A stretch of DNA of 64,000 nucleotides from Fictibacillus phosphorivorans (GCF_007673525.1 NZ_VDZU01000001.1:2864055-2928054), one strand, 5' to 3'; shown: positions 1 through 8,324, numbered from the stretch's first letter. Numbers and translations: made by a program. The notes: generated from the letters alone by a model not told the origin.

Positions 1-1
1 T

Positions 2-1600
2 GGTCATGAAAAAGCGATGAGCAAGATTCCTTTAGATGAACGTACGGTCGTTCATCTTGAGAAAAGTGGCTATTCCCTTCAATCCGTATTAAACAAAGGA
101 GAATCTTTAGAAGTATTAGGTAACGCAAACCTGTCTACAGGCGGTTCGGCAATCGATGTGACAGATGATGTTCATCCTGATTATCGTAACATGGCTATTG
201 AAGCGGCAGAAGCAGTTGGTCTTGATATTGCAGGAATTGATATTCTGTCGCCAGATGTTACGGTTCCTTTTGTTGAAGGTGAAGCTGCCATTCTTGAAGT
301 GAATGCAGCTCCTGGCATCCGTATGCATCTTCATCCATCGCAAGGGAAAAAGAGAGATGCAGGTGGAGCCATCGTCGACTATCTGTTTGCTTCTCGTGAG
401 GAAGCTGCGGTACCTGTTGTTGCGGTAACAGGCACAAACGGTAAAACGACAACCACTCGTCTTGTTTCACATCTTTTACAGAAAGAAAACATAACGGTTG
501 GATATACGTGTTCTGATGGTGTTTGGGTAGGTGATCAGCAACTGGACGCAGGAGATTGCAGCGGACCAAGAAGTGCGCGCAAAGTTCTGGCTCATCCTTC
601 TGTAGATATCGCTGTGTTAGAGACTGCTCGCGGTGGGATGTTGCGTGAAGGCCTTGCGTTTCGCTATTGTGACGTTGGAATCGTAACCAACGTTAGTGAA
701 GATCATCTTGGGTTGAATGGCGTAGAAACATTAGAAGATTTAAAAAAACTGAAGCAGACGGTTGCTGAAGTTGTTCTTCCAGAAGGTACATGTGTATTGA
801 ACGCTGACGATTCACGGTGTGTGGATATGGCGAATCATACGAATGGCGAAGTAATCTTCTTCTCCCTTTCGGTAATGAATCCAGTTATTCAAGATCAGTT
901 AAAGCAAGGATTAAAAGTTTGGTATCTAGAAGATGACTGGGTTGTATTCAACGAGAATGGTAAATCAGAAAGATTTCTTCCAGTATCACACATTCCGATT
1001 ACGATTAATGGTGCTGCCCGACATAATATCGCGAATGTCCTTGGCGCTCTCGCTGCCGCTCATTCATTAGGAAGACCTTTGTCAGAATTAAGAAGTAAAG
1101 TGATCACTTTTCTCTCTTCGGAAAATCAAAACAGAGGACGCTTCAACGTTTTAAACATACATGATCGTACGATTGTGGTGGATTATGCGCATAACCCTGC
1201 TGGTTTGAAGGCACTCTTTGAAACGGTGGATCATCTAAAGAGTGGTCGCGTGATAACAGTGGGTTCAGCAGCTGGAGACAGACAAGACCAAACGATACAA
1301 GAGATGGGTCGAATATTTGGTACTCACTCAGATATTTTTATTATAAAAGAAGATGTAAACCTAAGGGGACGAATTCCAGGTGAAACGGTTCATCACCTTT
1401 ATATGGGGGTAAAAGAAGCTGAAGGCATTACATCCGTTTCTGTATATCCTAAGGAAGCCGAAGCATTGATCCAAGCTTGGGAGTGCTCCGAGCCTGGTGA
1501 CACACTTGTCTTCCTCTATGACGAATACACGTCTATTCAAGGTATCCTGCAGAAAATTAGAAATTCAAAAGCTGTTGGCGTACTGCAGAAAGCAGAATAA
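2..1600 (+). CDS. cphA: Cyanophycin synthetase, 3' part (5' end outside window)
   Basis: The frame is open from base 2, so the gene starts upstream of the window; 532 residues are visible against about 870 in the family. Seen: the end of the ATP-grasp domain (the stretch GIDILSPDV followed by ILEVNAAPGIRMHLHPSQG), then a Mur-ligase-like domain with the P-loop VTGTNGKTTTT near visible residue 140, the ETARGGMLREG motif, VTNVSEDHLG, and the VDYAHNPAG motif of the C-terminal domain. The family polymerises arginine onto a poly-aspartate backbone, using ATP, to make the cytoplasmic nitrogen store cyanophycin. No cyanophycinase gene is visible downstream; the gene ends at a strong terminator. Identity is secure from the two-domain order. 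Confidence 0.93.
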   Translation, partial: GHEKAMSKIPLDERTVVHLEKSGYSLQSVLNKGESLEVLGNANLSTGGSAIDVTDDVHPDYRNMAIEAAEAVGLDIAGIDILSPDVTVPFVEGEAAILEVNAAPGIRMHLHPSQGKKRDAGGAIVDYLFASREEAAVPVVAVTGTNGKTTTTRLVSHLLQKENITVGYTCSDGVWVGDQQLDAGDCSGPRSARKVLAHPSVDIAVLETARGGMLREGLAFRYCDVGIVTNVSEDHLGLNGVETLEDLKKLKQTVAEVVLPEGTCVLNADDSRCVDMANHTNGEVIFFSLSVMNPVIQDQLKQGLKVWYLEDDWVVFNENGKSERFLPVSHIPITINGAARHNIANVLGALAAAHSLGRPLSELRSKVITFLSSENQNRGRFNVLNIHDRTIVVDYAHNPAGLKALFETVDHLKSGRVITVGSAAGDRQDQTIQEMGRIFGTHSDIFIIKEDVNLRGRIPGETVHHLYMGVKEAEGITSVSVYPKEAEALIQAWECSEPGDTLVFLYDEYTSIQGILQKIRNSKAVGVLQKAE

Positions 1601-1601
1601 G

Positions 1602-1637
1602 AAAAAGCAGTTCCCCTTTTGGGAGCTGCTTTTTCCC
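1602..1637. terminator. Bidirectional intrinsic terminator
   Basis: Long hairpin of AAAAAGCAGTTCCCC type with a TTTT loop and a complementary arm, flanked by A- and T-runs. It separates the convergent cphA and the gene at 1640-2044. Confidence 0.85.
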
Positions 1638-1639
1638 TT

Positions 1640-2044
1640 TTATGCTTTAAGCGTTTTAACAACAATCGCTTGTGAAGCACTCTTAATCAAGCATCCTTCC
1701 AAATCACCTTCACTTAATAACCCTAGCATAATGGCAGACTTTACTTTTTCTTCATCCGGTTTTGGTACATGAAGAATGAGATCTGTCATATTTAATTCAG
1801 TAAGGCGACTCACTGTCTTTTCTTCATGAAGCTTTTCAGATTTTCGGATCTGGCGCTGGAGCTTGAAGTTGTTTACTGTAACTTCGCCTTTCTCATTTTG
1901 ACCAACTAAGTGATCAAAATAAATATGAAAGACTTTTTTTAGTTCATCTAATTCTTTCTCAACCTCTTTTTTCTTCTCGTTAAGCTTGTTGTATTTTATG
2001 ATCAAATCTTCTGAAATGGTGTAATTCGTATTTTGTGTAGCCAA
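1640..2044 (-). CDS. Small coiled-coil hypothetical protein
   Basis: 134 residues, not recognised. The first half (about residues 15-45) is a lysine/glutamate-rich heptad-like helix, consistent with a coiled coil; no signal peptide or membrane segment. The start is a TTG with a strong GGGAGGG ribosome site 7-8 bases upstream, which makes the ORF credible. It is monocistronic, ending at the bidirectional terminator shared with cphA. Function unknown. Confidence 0.75.
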   Translation of the reverse strand: MATQNTNYTISEDLIIKYNKLNEKKKEVEKELDELKKVFHIYFDHLVGQNEKGEVTVNNFKLQRQIRKSEKLHEEKTVSRLTELNMTDLILHVPKPDEEKVKSAIMLGLLSEGDLEGCLIKSASQAIVVKTLKA

Positions 2045-2112
2045 AGCTTGTCCCTCCCATTTACCAATGAATAGTTCATCTTATGGTAGATTTGAGTGAT
2101 TTATTCCAAAAT

Positions 2113-2141
2113 AAAAACCACCTAACTTTAGTAGTAGATGG
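2113..2141 (-). terminator. Intrinsic terminator of the DUF3934-like gene
   Basis: On the minus strand CCATCTA pairs (one G-U) with TAGGTGG and is followed by TTTTTA. It lies about 35 bases past the stop codon of the small gene at 2174-2332. Confidence 0.6.
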
Positions 2142-2173
2142 CTCATTCACAGCTTTTGGCTGTTCTATTTTTA

Positions 2174-2332
2174 TTAATTGTTTTCTGTTCCACTTTGGTT
2201 CTCTGGTTTATTCTTACCTTTACTCACATAAGGCTTTGGACCTTTTTTCTTACTGCTGGATTTCCAACGGTTCCATCCCTTTTTCCCCGTTCCTTGCCCA
2301 ACGCCGCTTTTCTTGCCTTTTGCTTTACTCAT
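2174..2332 (-). CDS. Small basic protein, DUF3934-like
   Basis: A 52-residue gene. The product begins MSKAKGKKSGVGQGTGKKGW and continues with NRW, a lysine/serine-rich run and KPYVSKGK; this Gly/Lys-rich start, the GTGKKGWNRW core and the KPY motif resemble the DUF3934 family of small Bacillus proteins of unknown function. A GGAGTG ribosome site sits 7 bases before the ATG, and a terminator follows. The strongly basic composition suggests nucleic acid binding, which is inference only. Confidence 0.75.
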   Translation of the reverse strand: MSKAKGKKSGVGQGTGKKGWNRWKSSSKKKGPKPYVSKGKNKPENQSGTENN

Positions 2333-2447
2333 TCTTATCACTCCATGACCGTTCTTGTGCTTATTTCAAGCAGTAATTTGAATTATACTACATTACCGGC
2401 GGTGGGGATAGTTCCTTAGAAAGTAGTAGGAGCTCTGAATAATAAAA

Positions 2448-2519
2448 TTATGTGATGTATGCCATTTTTTATGTGATAATCCCTATTTTTTATGTGATGA
2501 GTGTCAATTTTTATGTGAT
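2448..2519. repeat. Four-copy 21-bp-period degenerate array (ATGTGAT word)
   Basis: The word TTATGTGAT occurs four times, with the A of ATGTGAT at 2450, 2471, 2492 and 2513, exactly 21 bp apart. Copies 2-4 are preceded by a T-run; the rest of each unit is not conserved. It lies in the 288-bp gap between the DUF3934-like gene and the NERD gene, where no other feature was found. On the minus strand the unit reads ATCACATAAAAA. Function unknown. Confidence 0.85.
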
Positions 2520-2620
2520 TCTCCTAAGAAATTATTTGATTCTTGATATTTTGTGCTTCGGTTATTCAGAAAATGCTTTTTTGCAGCACCAGATCATGCA
2601 TCCTATATTAAGTCCATAAG

Positions 2621-3607
2621 TTGAAAGGAGGTCTTTCCATAAAAAAACAACCGCTTACCCCCTACGTCATACAAAAACTCGGTGCAGTCATTAACAGATT
2701 GCAAAGCTGTCATCCAGAACGTTCGAAATTGGAAGGAAATCTGGCAAAATATATTGCTGGGCATAACGGTGAAAAGTCCCTACAGTATTTTTATCGATAT
2801 CTGCCAAAACAAGAGGCCGATATTATCCATAACATTCGAATTAAGCACATGGAATTCTTCTTTCAGGTTGATACACTTATTATAACTTCAAAATTTATAA
2901 TTCTGTTAGAGATAAAAAACTATATAGGAGATTTGTTCTTTGATGATAAATATGGACAACTCATTCGGATTTCTAGTAAAGGAAGAGAAATATTTGAAGA
3001 CCCTATTCAACAAGTAAAAAGACAATCTTTCCATTTAACTCAGGTGCTAGAACAGCACAAGATCCCCAGGATCCCCATTGAAACGTTAGTTGTTATTACT
3101 AATCCACGAACTTTTGTAGATAGTTCAGAGACATATAAAAATGCATTAAAGTTAGTAATTAAAAGCCCGATGTTACTTAGTAAGTATGAAGAATTCAATG
3201 CTCATTATAAAAAGGATGTGCTTTTGATGAAAGAAAGGAAAAAGATCAAAAGATTATTGATGAAGTTAAACGAACCATATAATCCCGATATCCTAAGCTA
3301 TTATGGAATTGATAAAAGTGAGTTGATAACAGGGGTGCTTTGCTCCAAATGTAACACACAAATGAATCGGATAAATGCAAACTGGGAGTGCGCAGTCTGT
3401 TTTCATACCTCTAAGACTGCACATGTTGGAGCACTGAGGGATTACGCTCTTATCATTTCAACGGATATAACAAATAAAGAATGTAAAGATTTTTTACATT
3501 TATCAACAAGTATGCAAGCATACTACCTGCTCAACTCACTAAATCTTCCATACACTGGTACATCCCGCAGGACTAGAACCTATCAGCTAGACTCCCTCAT
3601 CACTTAG
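2621..3607 (+). CDS. NERD domain protein with C-terminal zinc-ribbon-like motif
   Basis: About 322-328 residues. The middle (about residues 70-160) carries the nuclease-related NERD domain, seen in FFQVDTLIITSKFIILLEIKNY and the following DPIQQVKRQ region, which match the fold's D-(X)n-E-X-K core. Near the end CSKC and CAVC (about residues 242-260) form a plausible zinc ribbon. NERD proteins are presumed nucleases or DNA-processing enzymes; no specific role is known. The start is odd: a TTG at 2621 overlaps the AAAGGAGG ribosome site, and the codon at the ideal distance (2639) is ATA. The 3' end overlaps the convergent gene by 8 bases. Confidence 0.82.
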   Translation: MKGGLSIKKQPLTPYVIQKLGAVINRLQSCHPERSKLEGNLAKYIAGHNGEKSLQYFYRYLPKQEADIIHNIRIKHMEFFFQVDTLIITSKFIILLEIKNYIGDLFFDDKYGQLIRISSKGREIFEDPIQQVKRQSFHLTQVLEQHKIPRIPIETLVVITNPRTFVDSSETYKNALKLVIKSPMLLSKYEEFNAHYKKDVLLMKERKKIKRLLMKLNEPYNPDILSYYGIDKSELITGVLCSKCNTQMNRINANWECAVCFHTSKTAHVGALRDYALIISTDITNKECKDFLHLSTSMQAYYLLNSLNLPYTGTSRRTRTYQLDSLIT

Positions 3608-3983
3608 TCTGCTTCTTTAACTTTTCAGCATCTTCCCTACTCAGTTTCCCGTACTTATGCTCATTTAAATCCACGATTACCGCATCCATATCGTTATGAA
3701 ACCAAATTTTATATTCTTCCAATCTCTCAGGCATGTTCGGATCATACAGATAGAAAAGGGTTAACGTCAAATCTTCTTTTCTTGCTATCTCCACTTTTGC
3801 ATTTTCCCAATTCACTCTTTCTAATTGTGCACCAATTGATTTCACTTGATCCTCATCTGTTATGATTCCATCATCACCCGTTCGCATCTCACTTAGTTGA
3901 TAATCAACACGGATCAGCTTTTCATTCTCGTTAGAGCCAGCTAAACTCATCATAAGTAAAAGCACAACCAGCCTTCTCTTCAT
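3600..3983 (-). CDS. Small exported protein of unknown function
   Basis: 127 residues from the ATG at 3983, which overlaps the stop of the upstream acetyltransferase gene (TGATG), suggesting translational coupling. The N-terminus is a typical signal peptide (MKRRLVVLLLMMSLAG) but the position after LAG is Ser rather than the Cys of a lipobox. The remainder is acidic, with no known motif. A TTG three bases upstream is an alternative start. Possibly a former lipoprotein that lost its lipidation Cys. Confidence 0.65.
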   Translation of the reverse strand: MKRRLVVLLLMMSLAGSNENEKLIRVDYQLSEMRTGDDGIITDEDQVKSIGAQLERVNWENAKVEIARKEDLTLTLFYLYDPNMPERLEEYKIWFHNDMDAVIVDLNEHKYGKLSREDAEKLKKQTK

Positions 3984-4552
3984 CAATCAGCAGGATTGAT
4001 GATAGCCATTTGTTGATGGTCTTCCCACTTTCCATTAATCTTCACGTTTTTACGAGCTAGCCCTTCTTTCTCAAAACCAGCTTTTTCTAACACTCGAATA
4101 GAACCAACGTTGTGCGGCATCACACCCGCTTCTACTCGATGAAGTTTAAGTTCATCAAATGCGTATTTTACGATCAAACGTACAGCTTCTGTCGTATAGC
4201 CTTTTCCATTGTGCTTTTCATCTAAAAAGTAACCGACAAAGGCACTTTGAATCGAACCGCGCATCACTGCGAACAGATTGATTGTTCCGATCAAAACCTC
4301 TTCATCTTTTGTAAAAATACCAAAATAGTAATCTAAATCTTGTTTAGCATTCTCTACTAACATCTGAATTCGTTTCTGCTGATTTTCAAGGGAGTAAAAA
4401 TCATCGCTGCGTTCCATTGCAAACTGACTAAAGAATTTTCTGTTCTCTAATTGAAGATTCACCATATCCTCTGCATCCTCAACGGTCAATAACCTAATAT
4501 AGATATTGTCTCCTGTTAATTTAACATTTGTTTCCACAATTTGATTCATCAT
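3983..4552 (-). CDS. GNAT family N-acetyltransferase (RimJ/RimL type)
   Basis: 189 residues from the ATG at 4552, chosen because GGAGAG lies 7 bases upstream; longer in-frame starts lack a ribosome site. Seen: the N-terminal IYIRLLTVEDAEDMV, the FVGYFLDEKHNGKGYTTEAV acetyl-CoA loop, LHRVEAGVMPHNVGS and VLEKAGFEKEGLARK, the order typical of RimJ/RimL-like enzymes that acetylate N-termini or small molecules. Substrate cannot be told. Coupled to the small exported protein downstream. Confidence 0.85.
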   Translation of the reverse strand: MMNQIVETNVKLTGDNIYIRLLTVEDAEDMVNLQLENRKFFSQFAMERSDDFYSLENQQKRIQMLVENAKQDLDYYFGIFTKDEEVLIGTINLFAVMRGSIQSAFVGYFLDEKHNGKGYTTEAVRLIVKYAFDELKLHRVEAGVMPHNVGSIRVLEKAGFEKEGLARKNVKINGKWEDHQQMAIINPAD

Positions 4553-4793
4553 ACATTCTCTCCGTTTCTTATTTAAGAACCTTTTTGGCAAGGAAACCCT
4601 ATAACATGTTCCTGGCTTTTTTCCTTACTTAGCATCCTTTTCATCGCGCCAGCCGAAGATTCTCCAAACATTATATGAACGTTCATTACTACAGCCCCTT
4701 AACTTAACCTTACCTTACAATCCATCAAGACCACCCTACACATTCTCTAGTCTACCTGTAATACCCTTTTTATTTCCAGAATTTATTACAGAA

Positions 4794-4821
4794 TTAAAAA
4801 AGAGCTGAGTATGTTCAGCTC
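4794..4821 (-). terminator. Intrinsic terminator
   Basis: On the minus strand GAGCTGA, a short loop and TCAGCTC, followed by TTTTTT, directly after the lipoprotein gene. Confidence 0.88.
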
Positions 4822-4832
4822 CTCAAACCCAA

Positions 4833-5318
4833 TTATTTTAAGTCTGTTTCTTCTAATGTAAAGTTGTTGTCTTCCGCAAACTTCTCTAATTCACTCTGAC
4901 TTTTTTCGCTCATTTTTTCTGCTTCCTCAAGCATTGTATACGACTTTTCATCTAATTCTACATCTTGTTCTTCTATTGCAGTTAAACTTAATTTCATTGC
5001 TTCTGCTCTAGTCTTTATATTTTTCACAAAAAGATCTTGTGATTTCTTTAAATCGTCTAATTCATTCAAGCTTATTCCTTCAGCTTCTTTTGCCAATGCT
5101 TCATAATCGGCAATTGTGTTCTCTAGTTCTTCTTTCGCAGTAGGGTCTTGTAACATTTTTTCAAAGTCAGTTTCCACTTTTTTAGATAATTCCATATCTT
5201 TCTTTATAAGTTTATTGCGATCATCCAAATACGTATTAAAATCATCTTCGATCAACATGTTACAACCACCTAAAACGATTACACTTAGCGCTACTACCAT
5301 CACCAATAACTTTTTCAT
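4833..5318 (-). CDS. Lipoprotein, helical, DUF-type (YkyA-like organisation)
   Basis: 161 residues from the ATG at 5318, with GAGGTGAAAG just upstream. A lipoprotein signal ends in the lipobox LGGC (about residues 17-20). The mature part is almost wholly helical, rich in Glu/Lys, with long coiled-coil-like stretches, as in small Bacillus cell-wall-binding lipoproteins; I cannot name the family with certainty. Probably anchored to the outer face of the membrane. Monocistronic, with a strong terminator. Confidence 0.75.
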   Translation of the reverse strand: MKKLLVMVVALSVIVLGGCNMLIEDDFNTYLDDRNKLIKKDMELSKKVETDFEKMLQDPTAKEELENTIADYEALAKEAEGISLNELDDLKKSQDLFVKNIKTRAEAMKLSLTAIEEQDVELDEKSYTMLEEAEKMSEKSQSELEKFAEDNNFTLEETDLK

Positions 5319-5386
5319 ATTTTCTTTCACCTCATGGATAATTTTGGAGTCTATTTCTTGATACCCTTTACCCACAGGTTATCAAA

Positions 5387-5416
5387 CCAAAGTTTTACAT
5401 TTTTATAAAACTTTGG
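5387..5416 (-). terminator. Weak intrinsic terminator of the merR gene
   Basis: Inverted repeat CCAAAGTTTTA / TAAAACTTTGG immediately after the MerR stop codon; only a short T-tract follows. Confidence 0.5.
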
Positions 5417-6166
5417 TCATAGGTTAATCGTTTGATAACTGATAATAGCTCTATCCAAAAACTCTAAGACTTCGCTGCTAACAGGATATAAATTCAATGA
5501 TTGTGATGAAGTTTCTGATTTTCTAGCGGTCCAGAATTTTTCCTCTAACTCGGTGTCTCCCTGAAACATTTCATGCGATAAGAGTAATACATCTGAAGCG
5601 ATCAAATGACCATCGTCGGACGATGGTTCTCTTTTGTTTTGCAAACAGATCTCTATTCGTTTTATGATGTTCACCCATTTTGCTGTACTTGCATCCTCAA
5701 GTTTTGGGAGGGAGGTTTGAAGCATCTGTCTCTCATTATCAGAGAAGAACTTTTCCCAGGTTTGAATTCTCTCAGCCATCTTTGTATCTTCATTTGCTTG
5801 AACGAGGGAAAGGATATGCTCCCAATCCAACTCTCCCTGAAGCTCTAGGATATGTAGGAGTGTATTTATTTTTTCAGACGCTGATTGAAGCTGATTCAGC
5901 TGAGTCTGAACATCTTTTTTCTGAGCTACAAGAATATCTTTTATCGTTACTTCACCTATTATTTTTTTAATTTCTGTTAAAGGTAGAGACAAAGATTTCA
6001 AGAGTGTAATCTTTTCTAATAGTTGAAGATCTTCCTTCGTATACATTCTTGTGCCGCTATCACTCTTTATACTCGGTAAAAGTAGACCAATTTGGTCATA
6101 ATACCGCAGAGTCCTTACGGAAACGCCATATTGCTTTGAAACCTCTCCTGTTGAAAATAGGTTCAT
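5417..6166 (-). CDS. MerR family transcriptional regulator
   Basis: 249 residues. The N-terminal winged helix is clear: FSTGEVSKQYGVSVRTLRYYDQIGLL then Y-T-K-E-D-L; residues about 75-110 form the dimer helix. The C-terminal 120 residues resemble the TipAS-type antibiotic-binding domain in length and helix content, but this is inference. It is divergent from a CPBP-family gene whose promoter has the 19-bp spacer diagnostic of MerR control, so that gene is the likely target. Inducer unknown. Confidence 0.9.
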   Translation of the reverse strand: MNLFSTGEVSKQYGVSVRTLRYYDQIGLLLPSIKSDSGTRMYTKEDLQLLEKITLLKSLSLPLTEIKKIIGEVTIKDILVAQKKDVQTQLNQLQSASEKINTLLHILELQGELDWEHILSLVQANEDTKMAERIQTWEKFFSDNERQMLQTSLPKLEDASTAKWVNIIKRIEICLQNKREPSSDDGHLIASDVLLLSHEMFQGDTELEEKFWTARKSETSSQSLNLYPVSSEVLEFLDRAIISYQTINL

Positions 6167-6186
6167 TATTTTTTCTCCTTTTTCTC

Positions 6187-6217
6187 TTGCAGGTTACGTT
6201 ACGTCACCGCTTACAAT
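6187..6217 (+). promoter_or_regulatory. MerR-type promoter and operator
   Basis: TTGCAG and TACAAT are separated by exactly 19 bp, and the spacer region holds the near-perfect dyad GGTTACG-TTA-CGTCACC (6192-6208). An over-long spacer with a dyad inside it is the hallmark of promoters untwisted by MerR-family activators. It faces the CPBP gene and lies between that gene and merR. Confidence 0.8.
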
Positions 6218-6255
6218 TAACATATTATAACAAGTTAATCAGGAGGAACAATAAG

Positions 6256-6942
6256 ATGAACGTTACAACAGAGAGAAAATGGAACATTCGTGAACTTATA
6301 CTATTATTAAGTCTTTGTTTAGTTGGTGTACCCATTCTTTTGGAGAACATCCTATACGATCAGTTGATACATTTGTTAGATAACACTTTATACGCGGGGA
6401 CGTTAACTGGTTTTTTCATGGCGATCGTTTTTACAACAGGTGTGTATTGGATCGCATTAAAACCAAATCAGTTAGGTTGGCATGCAGTTGGTCTTAATCC
6501 ACTTAGAAAAAATATGTGGAAAACGATAATGCTATGGACGATCCTTCTCATTTTCATAAGTATTGCCCTTGTCGTAGTAATGGATGTGCTTTCAATAGGA
6601 ACAAATAATGCTAAAACAGACAGTCTAAAATCTGGCCTTACACCCTTTACATTTCTGATAGGCTTTTTATCAGCAGCAGTTGTTTCCCCTATTTATGAAG
6701 AGATTTTTTACCGGGGTTTTTTGTATACGTGGTTCAGAAGATGGGGTATTAGAAAAGCAATGATTTTCAGCTCGTTCATTTTCATGATCGTTCATATCCC
6801 TACGTATAATACGCTGCCTGTAAACTTTGCTTCTGGCCTGGTTTTTTGCTGGGTGTATGAGAAGACAGGCTCTATTATTCCAGCGATTATCATTCATGGT
6901 ATTGTAAATGGAATTGGAATCTCATTGTCTGTTTTAGCGTGA
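6256..6942 (+). CDS. CPBP family intramembrane metalloprotease
   Basis: 228 residues from the ATG at 6256, which has AGGAGGAAC upstream; the longer upstream frame overlaps merR and is rejected. Several hydrophobic segments, and the conserved motifs EEIFYRGFLY (about residue 154), a second histidine in MIVHIPT and a third in IIIHGIVNG: the Abi/CPBP (type II CAAX prenyl protease-like) fold. Acts within the membrane; family roles include CAAX processing, bacteriocin self-immunity and envelope stress. With the adjacent MerR it may form a drug- or bacteriocin-responsive pair. Confidence 0.88.
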   Translation: MNVTTERKWNIRELILLLSLCLVGVPILLENILYDQLIHLLDNTLYAGTLTGFFMAIVFTTGVYWIALKPNQLGWHAVGLNPLRKNMWKTIMLWTILLIFISIALVVVMDVLSIGTNNAKTDSLKSGLTPFTFLIGFLSAAVVSPIYEEIFYRGFLYTWFRRWGIRKAMIFSSFIFMIVHIPTYNTLPVNFASGLVFCWVYEKTGSIIPAIIIHGIVNGIGISLSVLA

Positions 6943-6957
6943 TATTTTAAAATCAAA

Positions 6958-6995
6958 CAAAAAAAGCGAAGATTCCCTAAGATCTTCGCTTTTTT
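6958..6995. terminator. Bidirectional intrinsic terminator
   Basis: GCGAAGAT / ATCTTCGC stem flanked by A7 and T7, between the convergent CPBP gene and the small gene at 7011-7154. Confidence 0.88.
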
Positions 6996-7010
6996 CATGT
7001 ATGGCTTCTT

Positions 7011-7154
7011 TTATTTTGGATTCAACGACGTTAATTCAAATTCAGGCTTGCGTTTCTCTTGATCTGCTACTGATTGTTCTTTAAGCACGTATCGTGATAC
7101 TGGCATATCTAAAGGCTTTATCGTTTGCTGGTTATGATTGGTCATAGTAAGCAT
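7011..7154 (-). CDS. 47-residue protein of unknown function
   Basis: Short ORF beginning MLTMTNHNQQTIKPLDMPVS and ending ELTSLNPK. The ribosome site TAAGGAGGGA, 7 bases upstream of the ATG, is one of the strongest in the window, and the gene ends at a bidirectional terminator, so it is very likely expressed. Hydrophilic, no signal peptide or motif; not recognised. Confidence 0.7.
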   Translation of the reverse strand: MLTMTNHNQQTIKPLDMPVSRYVLKEQSVADQEKRKPEFELTSLNPK

Positions 7155-7334
7155 AACTCATCCCTCCTTACCAGGTTTTAACTTCTATTTACCCTGGATG
7201 TTATATCAAGAAACCTTTTTCTACAAAAATAGTGCGACAGTCCTCATTATTTGTCTAAAACATGACTATAGGAGTAGAATACATACTATGAAAAGCATCG
7301 GGCTATGCTACCGATTGTGAAAGGATGAATCATC

Positions 7335-8324
7335 TTGAAATTTGGAGTTATTGGAACAAATTGGATCACAGAGAGCTTTATTGCTGCTGCAAGAGAAGTA
7401 AATGGTTTTACACTGAATGCTGTCTATTCACGTACAGAAGAAAAAGCAAAAGAATTTGCTGAGAAGCATGGTGCAATCCATACGTTTACTGATTTAGAAA
7501 AGATGGCTGCTAGTAATGAAATTGACGCGGTGTATATTGCTAGCCCAAACTCATTTCACGCAGAGTATGCGATAACACTCATGAACCATGGCAAACATGT
7601 AATCTGTGAAAAGCCTATTGCATCGAATGCAAAAGAAGTAGAAAAAATGATAGCTGTTGCTAAGGAAAACAATGTGTTGCTCATGGAAGCTATGCGTTCA
7701 ACCGTGATGCCGAACTTTAGAAGCATTCAAGAGAACCTTCATAAGATCGGTAAAGTTCGCCGTTATTTTGCAAACTCCTGTCAGTACTCATCTCGTTATG
7801 ATAAGTATAAGGAAGGCACGATCCTTAACGCTTTTAAACCGGAGTTCTCAAATGGTTCATTGATGGATATCGGAATTTATTGTTTATACCCGATGGTCGT
7901 TCTTTTTGGAGAGCCTCGCGAGGTTAAAGCAAACGCCTACCTGCTCGAATCTGGCGTAGATGGTGAAGGAAGTATTCTTTTAAACTATGGAGAGAGTGAA
8001 GCAGTTGTGATGTACTCTAAGATCTCTAACTCTTACGTCCCGTCAGAAATCCAAGGTGAAAACGGAAGTATTCTGATCGATCATATACAGGATATGACAA
8101 ACATCCAGATTCGATATCGAGATGGTCGTACAGAGAACATCACAGTTGAACAAGATAAACCGAAGATGTATTACGAAGCGAAAGAGTTTATCGATCTGAT
8201 CGAACGTGGTGAACTTGAGTCTAAAGTGAATTCACATGCAAATTCACTAACTGTGATGAAGATTATGGACGAAGCCCGCAAGCAAGTGGGGTTGATTTAT
8301 CCAGCAGATAATAAAAACGATTAA
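7335..8324 (+). CDS. Gfo/Idh/MocA family oxidoreductase
   Basis: 329 residues; TTG start at 7335 behind AAGGATG. N-terminal Rossmann fold (FGVIGTNWITESFI; the first residues replace the usual GxGxxG by GTNW), the family's conserved HVICEKPIASNAKEVEKM near residue 95, then the C-terminal alpha/beta domain with GSLMDIGIYCLYP carrying the D-x-G-x-(H/Y)-x-x-(D/Y/P) site. An NAD(P)-dependent sugar or inositol-type dehydrogenase; the substrate cannot be told. Monocistronic. Confidence 0.9.
   Translation: MKFGVIGTNWITESFIAAAREVNGFTLNAVYSRTEEKAKEFAEKHGAIHTFTDLEKMAASNEIDAVYIASPNSFHAEYAITLMNHGKHVICEKPIASNAKEVEKMIAVAKENNVLLMEAMRSTVMPNFRSIQENLHKIGKVRRYFANSCQYSSRYDKYKEGTILNAFKPEFSNGSLMDIGIYCLYPMVVLFGEPREVKANAYLLESGVDGEGSILLNYGESEAVVMYSKISNSYVPSEIQGENGSILIDHIQDMTNIQIRYRDGRTENITVEQDKPKMYYEAKEFIDLIERGELESKVNSHANSLTVMKIMDEARKQVGLIYPADNKND

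Noticed and set aside
2083..2419. Two overlapping plus-strand ORFs (about 95 codons)
   Set aside because: They are antisense to the small basic DUF3934-like gene on the minus strand, which has a ribosome site and a family-like sequence; the plus-strand frames have neither.
2448..2519. CRISPR array
   Set aside because: The repeated word is only 9-12 bp and the variable part is about 10 bp, far below CRISPR repeat and spacer sizes; no cas genes are present. The same holds for 29468-29577.
4588..4622. Plus-strand hairpin with T6 near GGCAAGGAA / TTCCTGGC
   Set aside because: The stem is imperfect and no plus-strand gene ends there; it may be chance.
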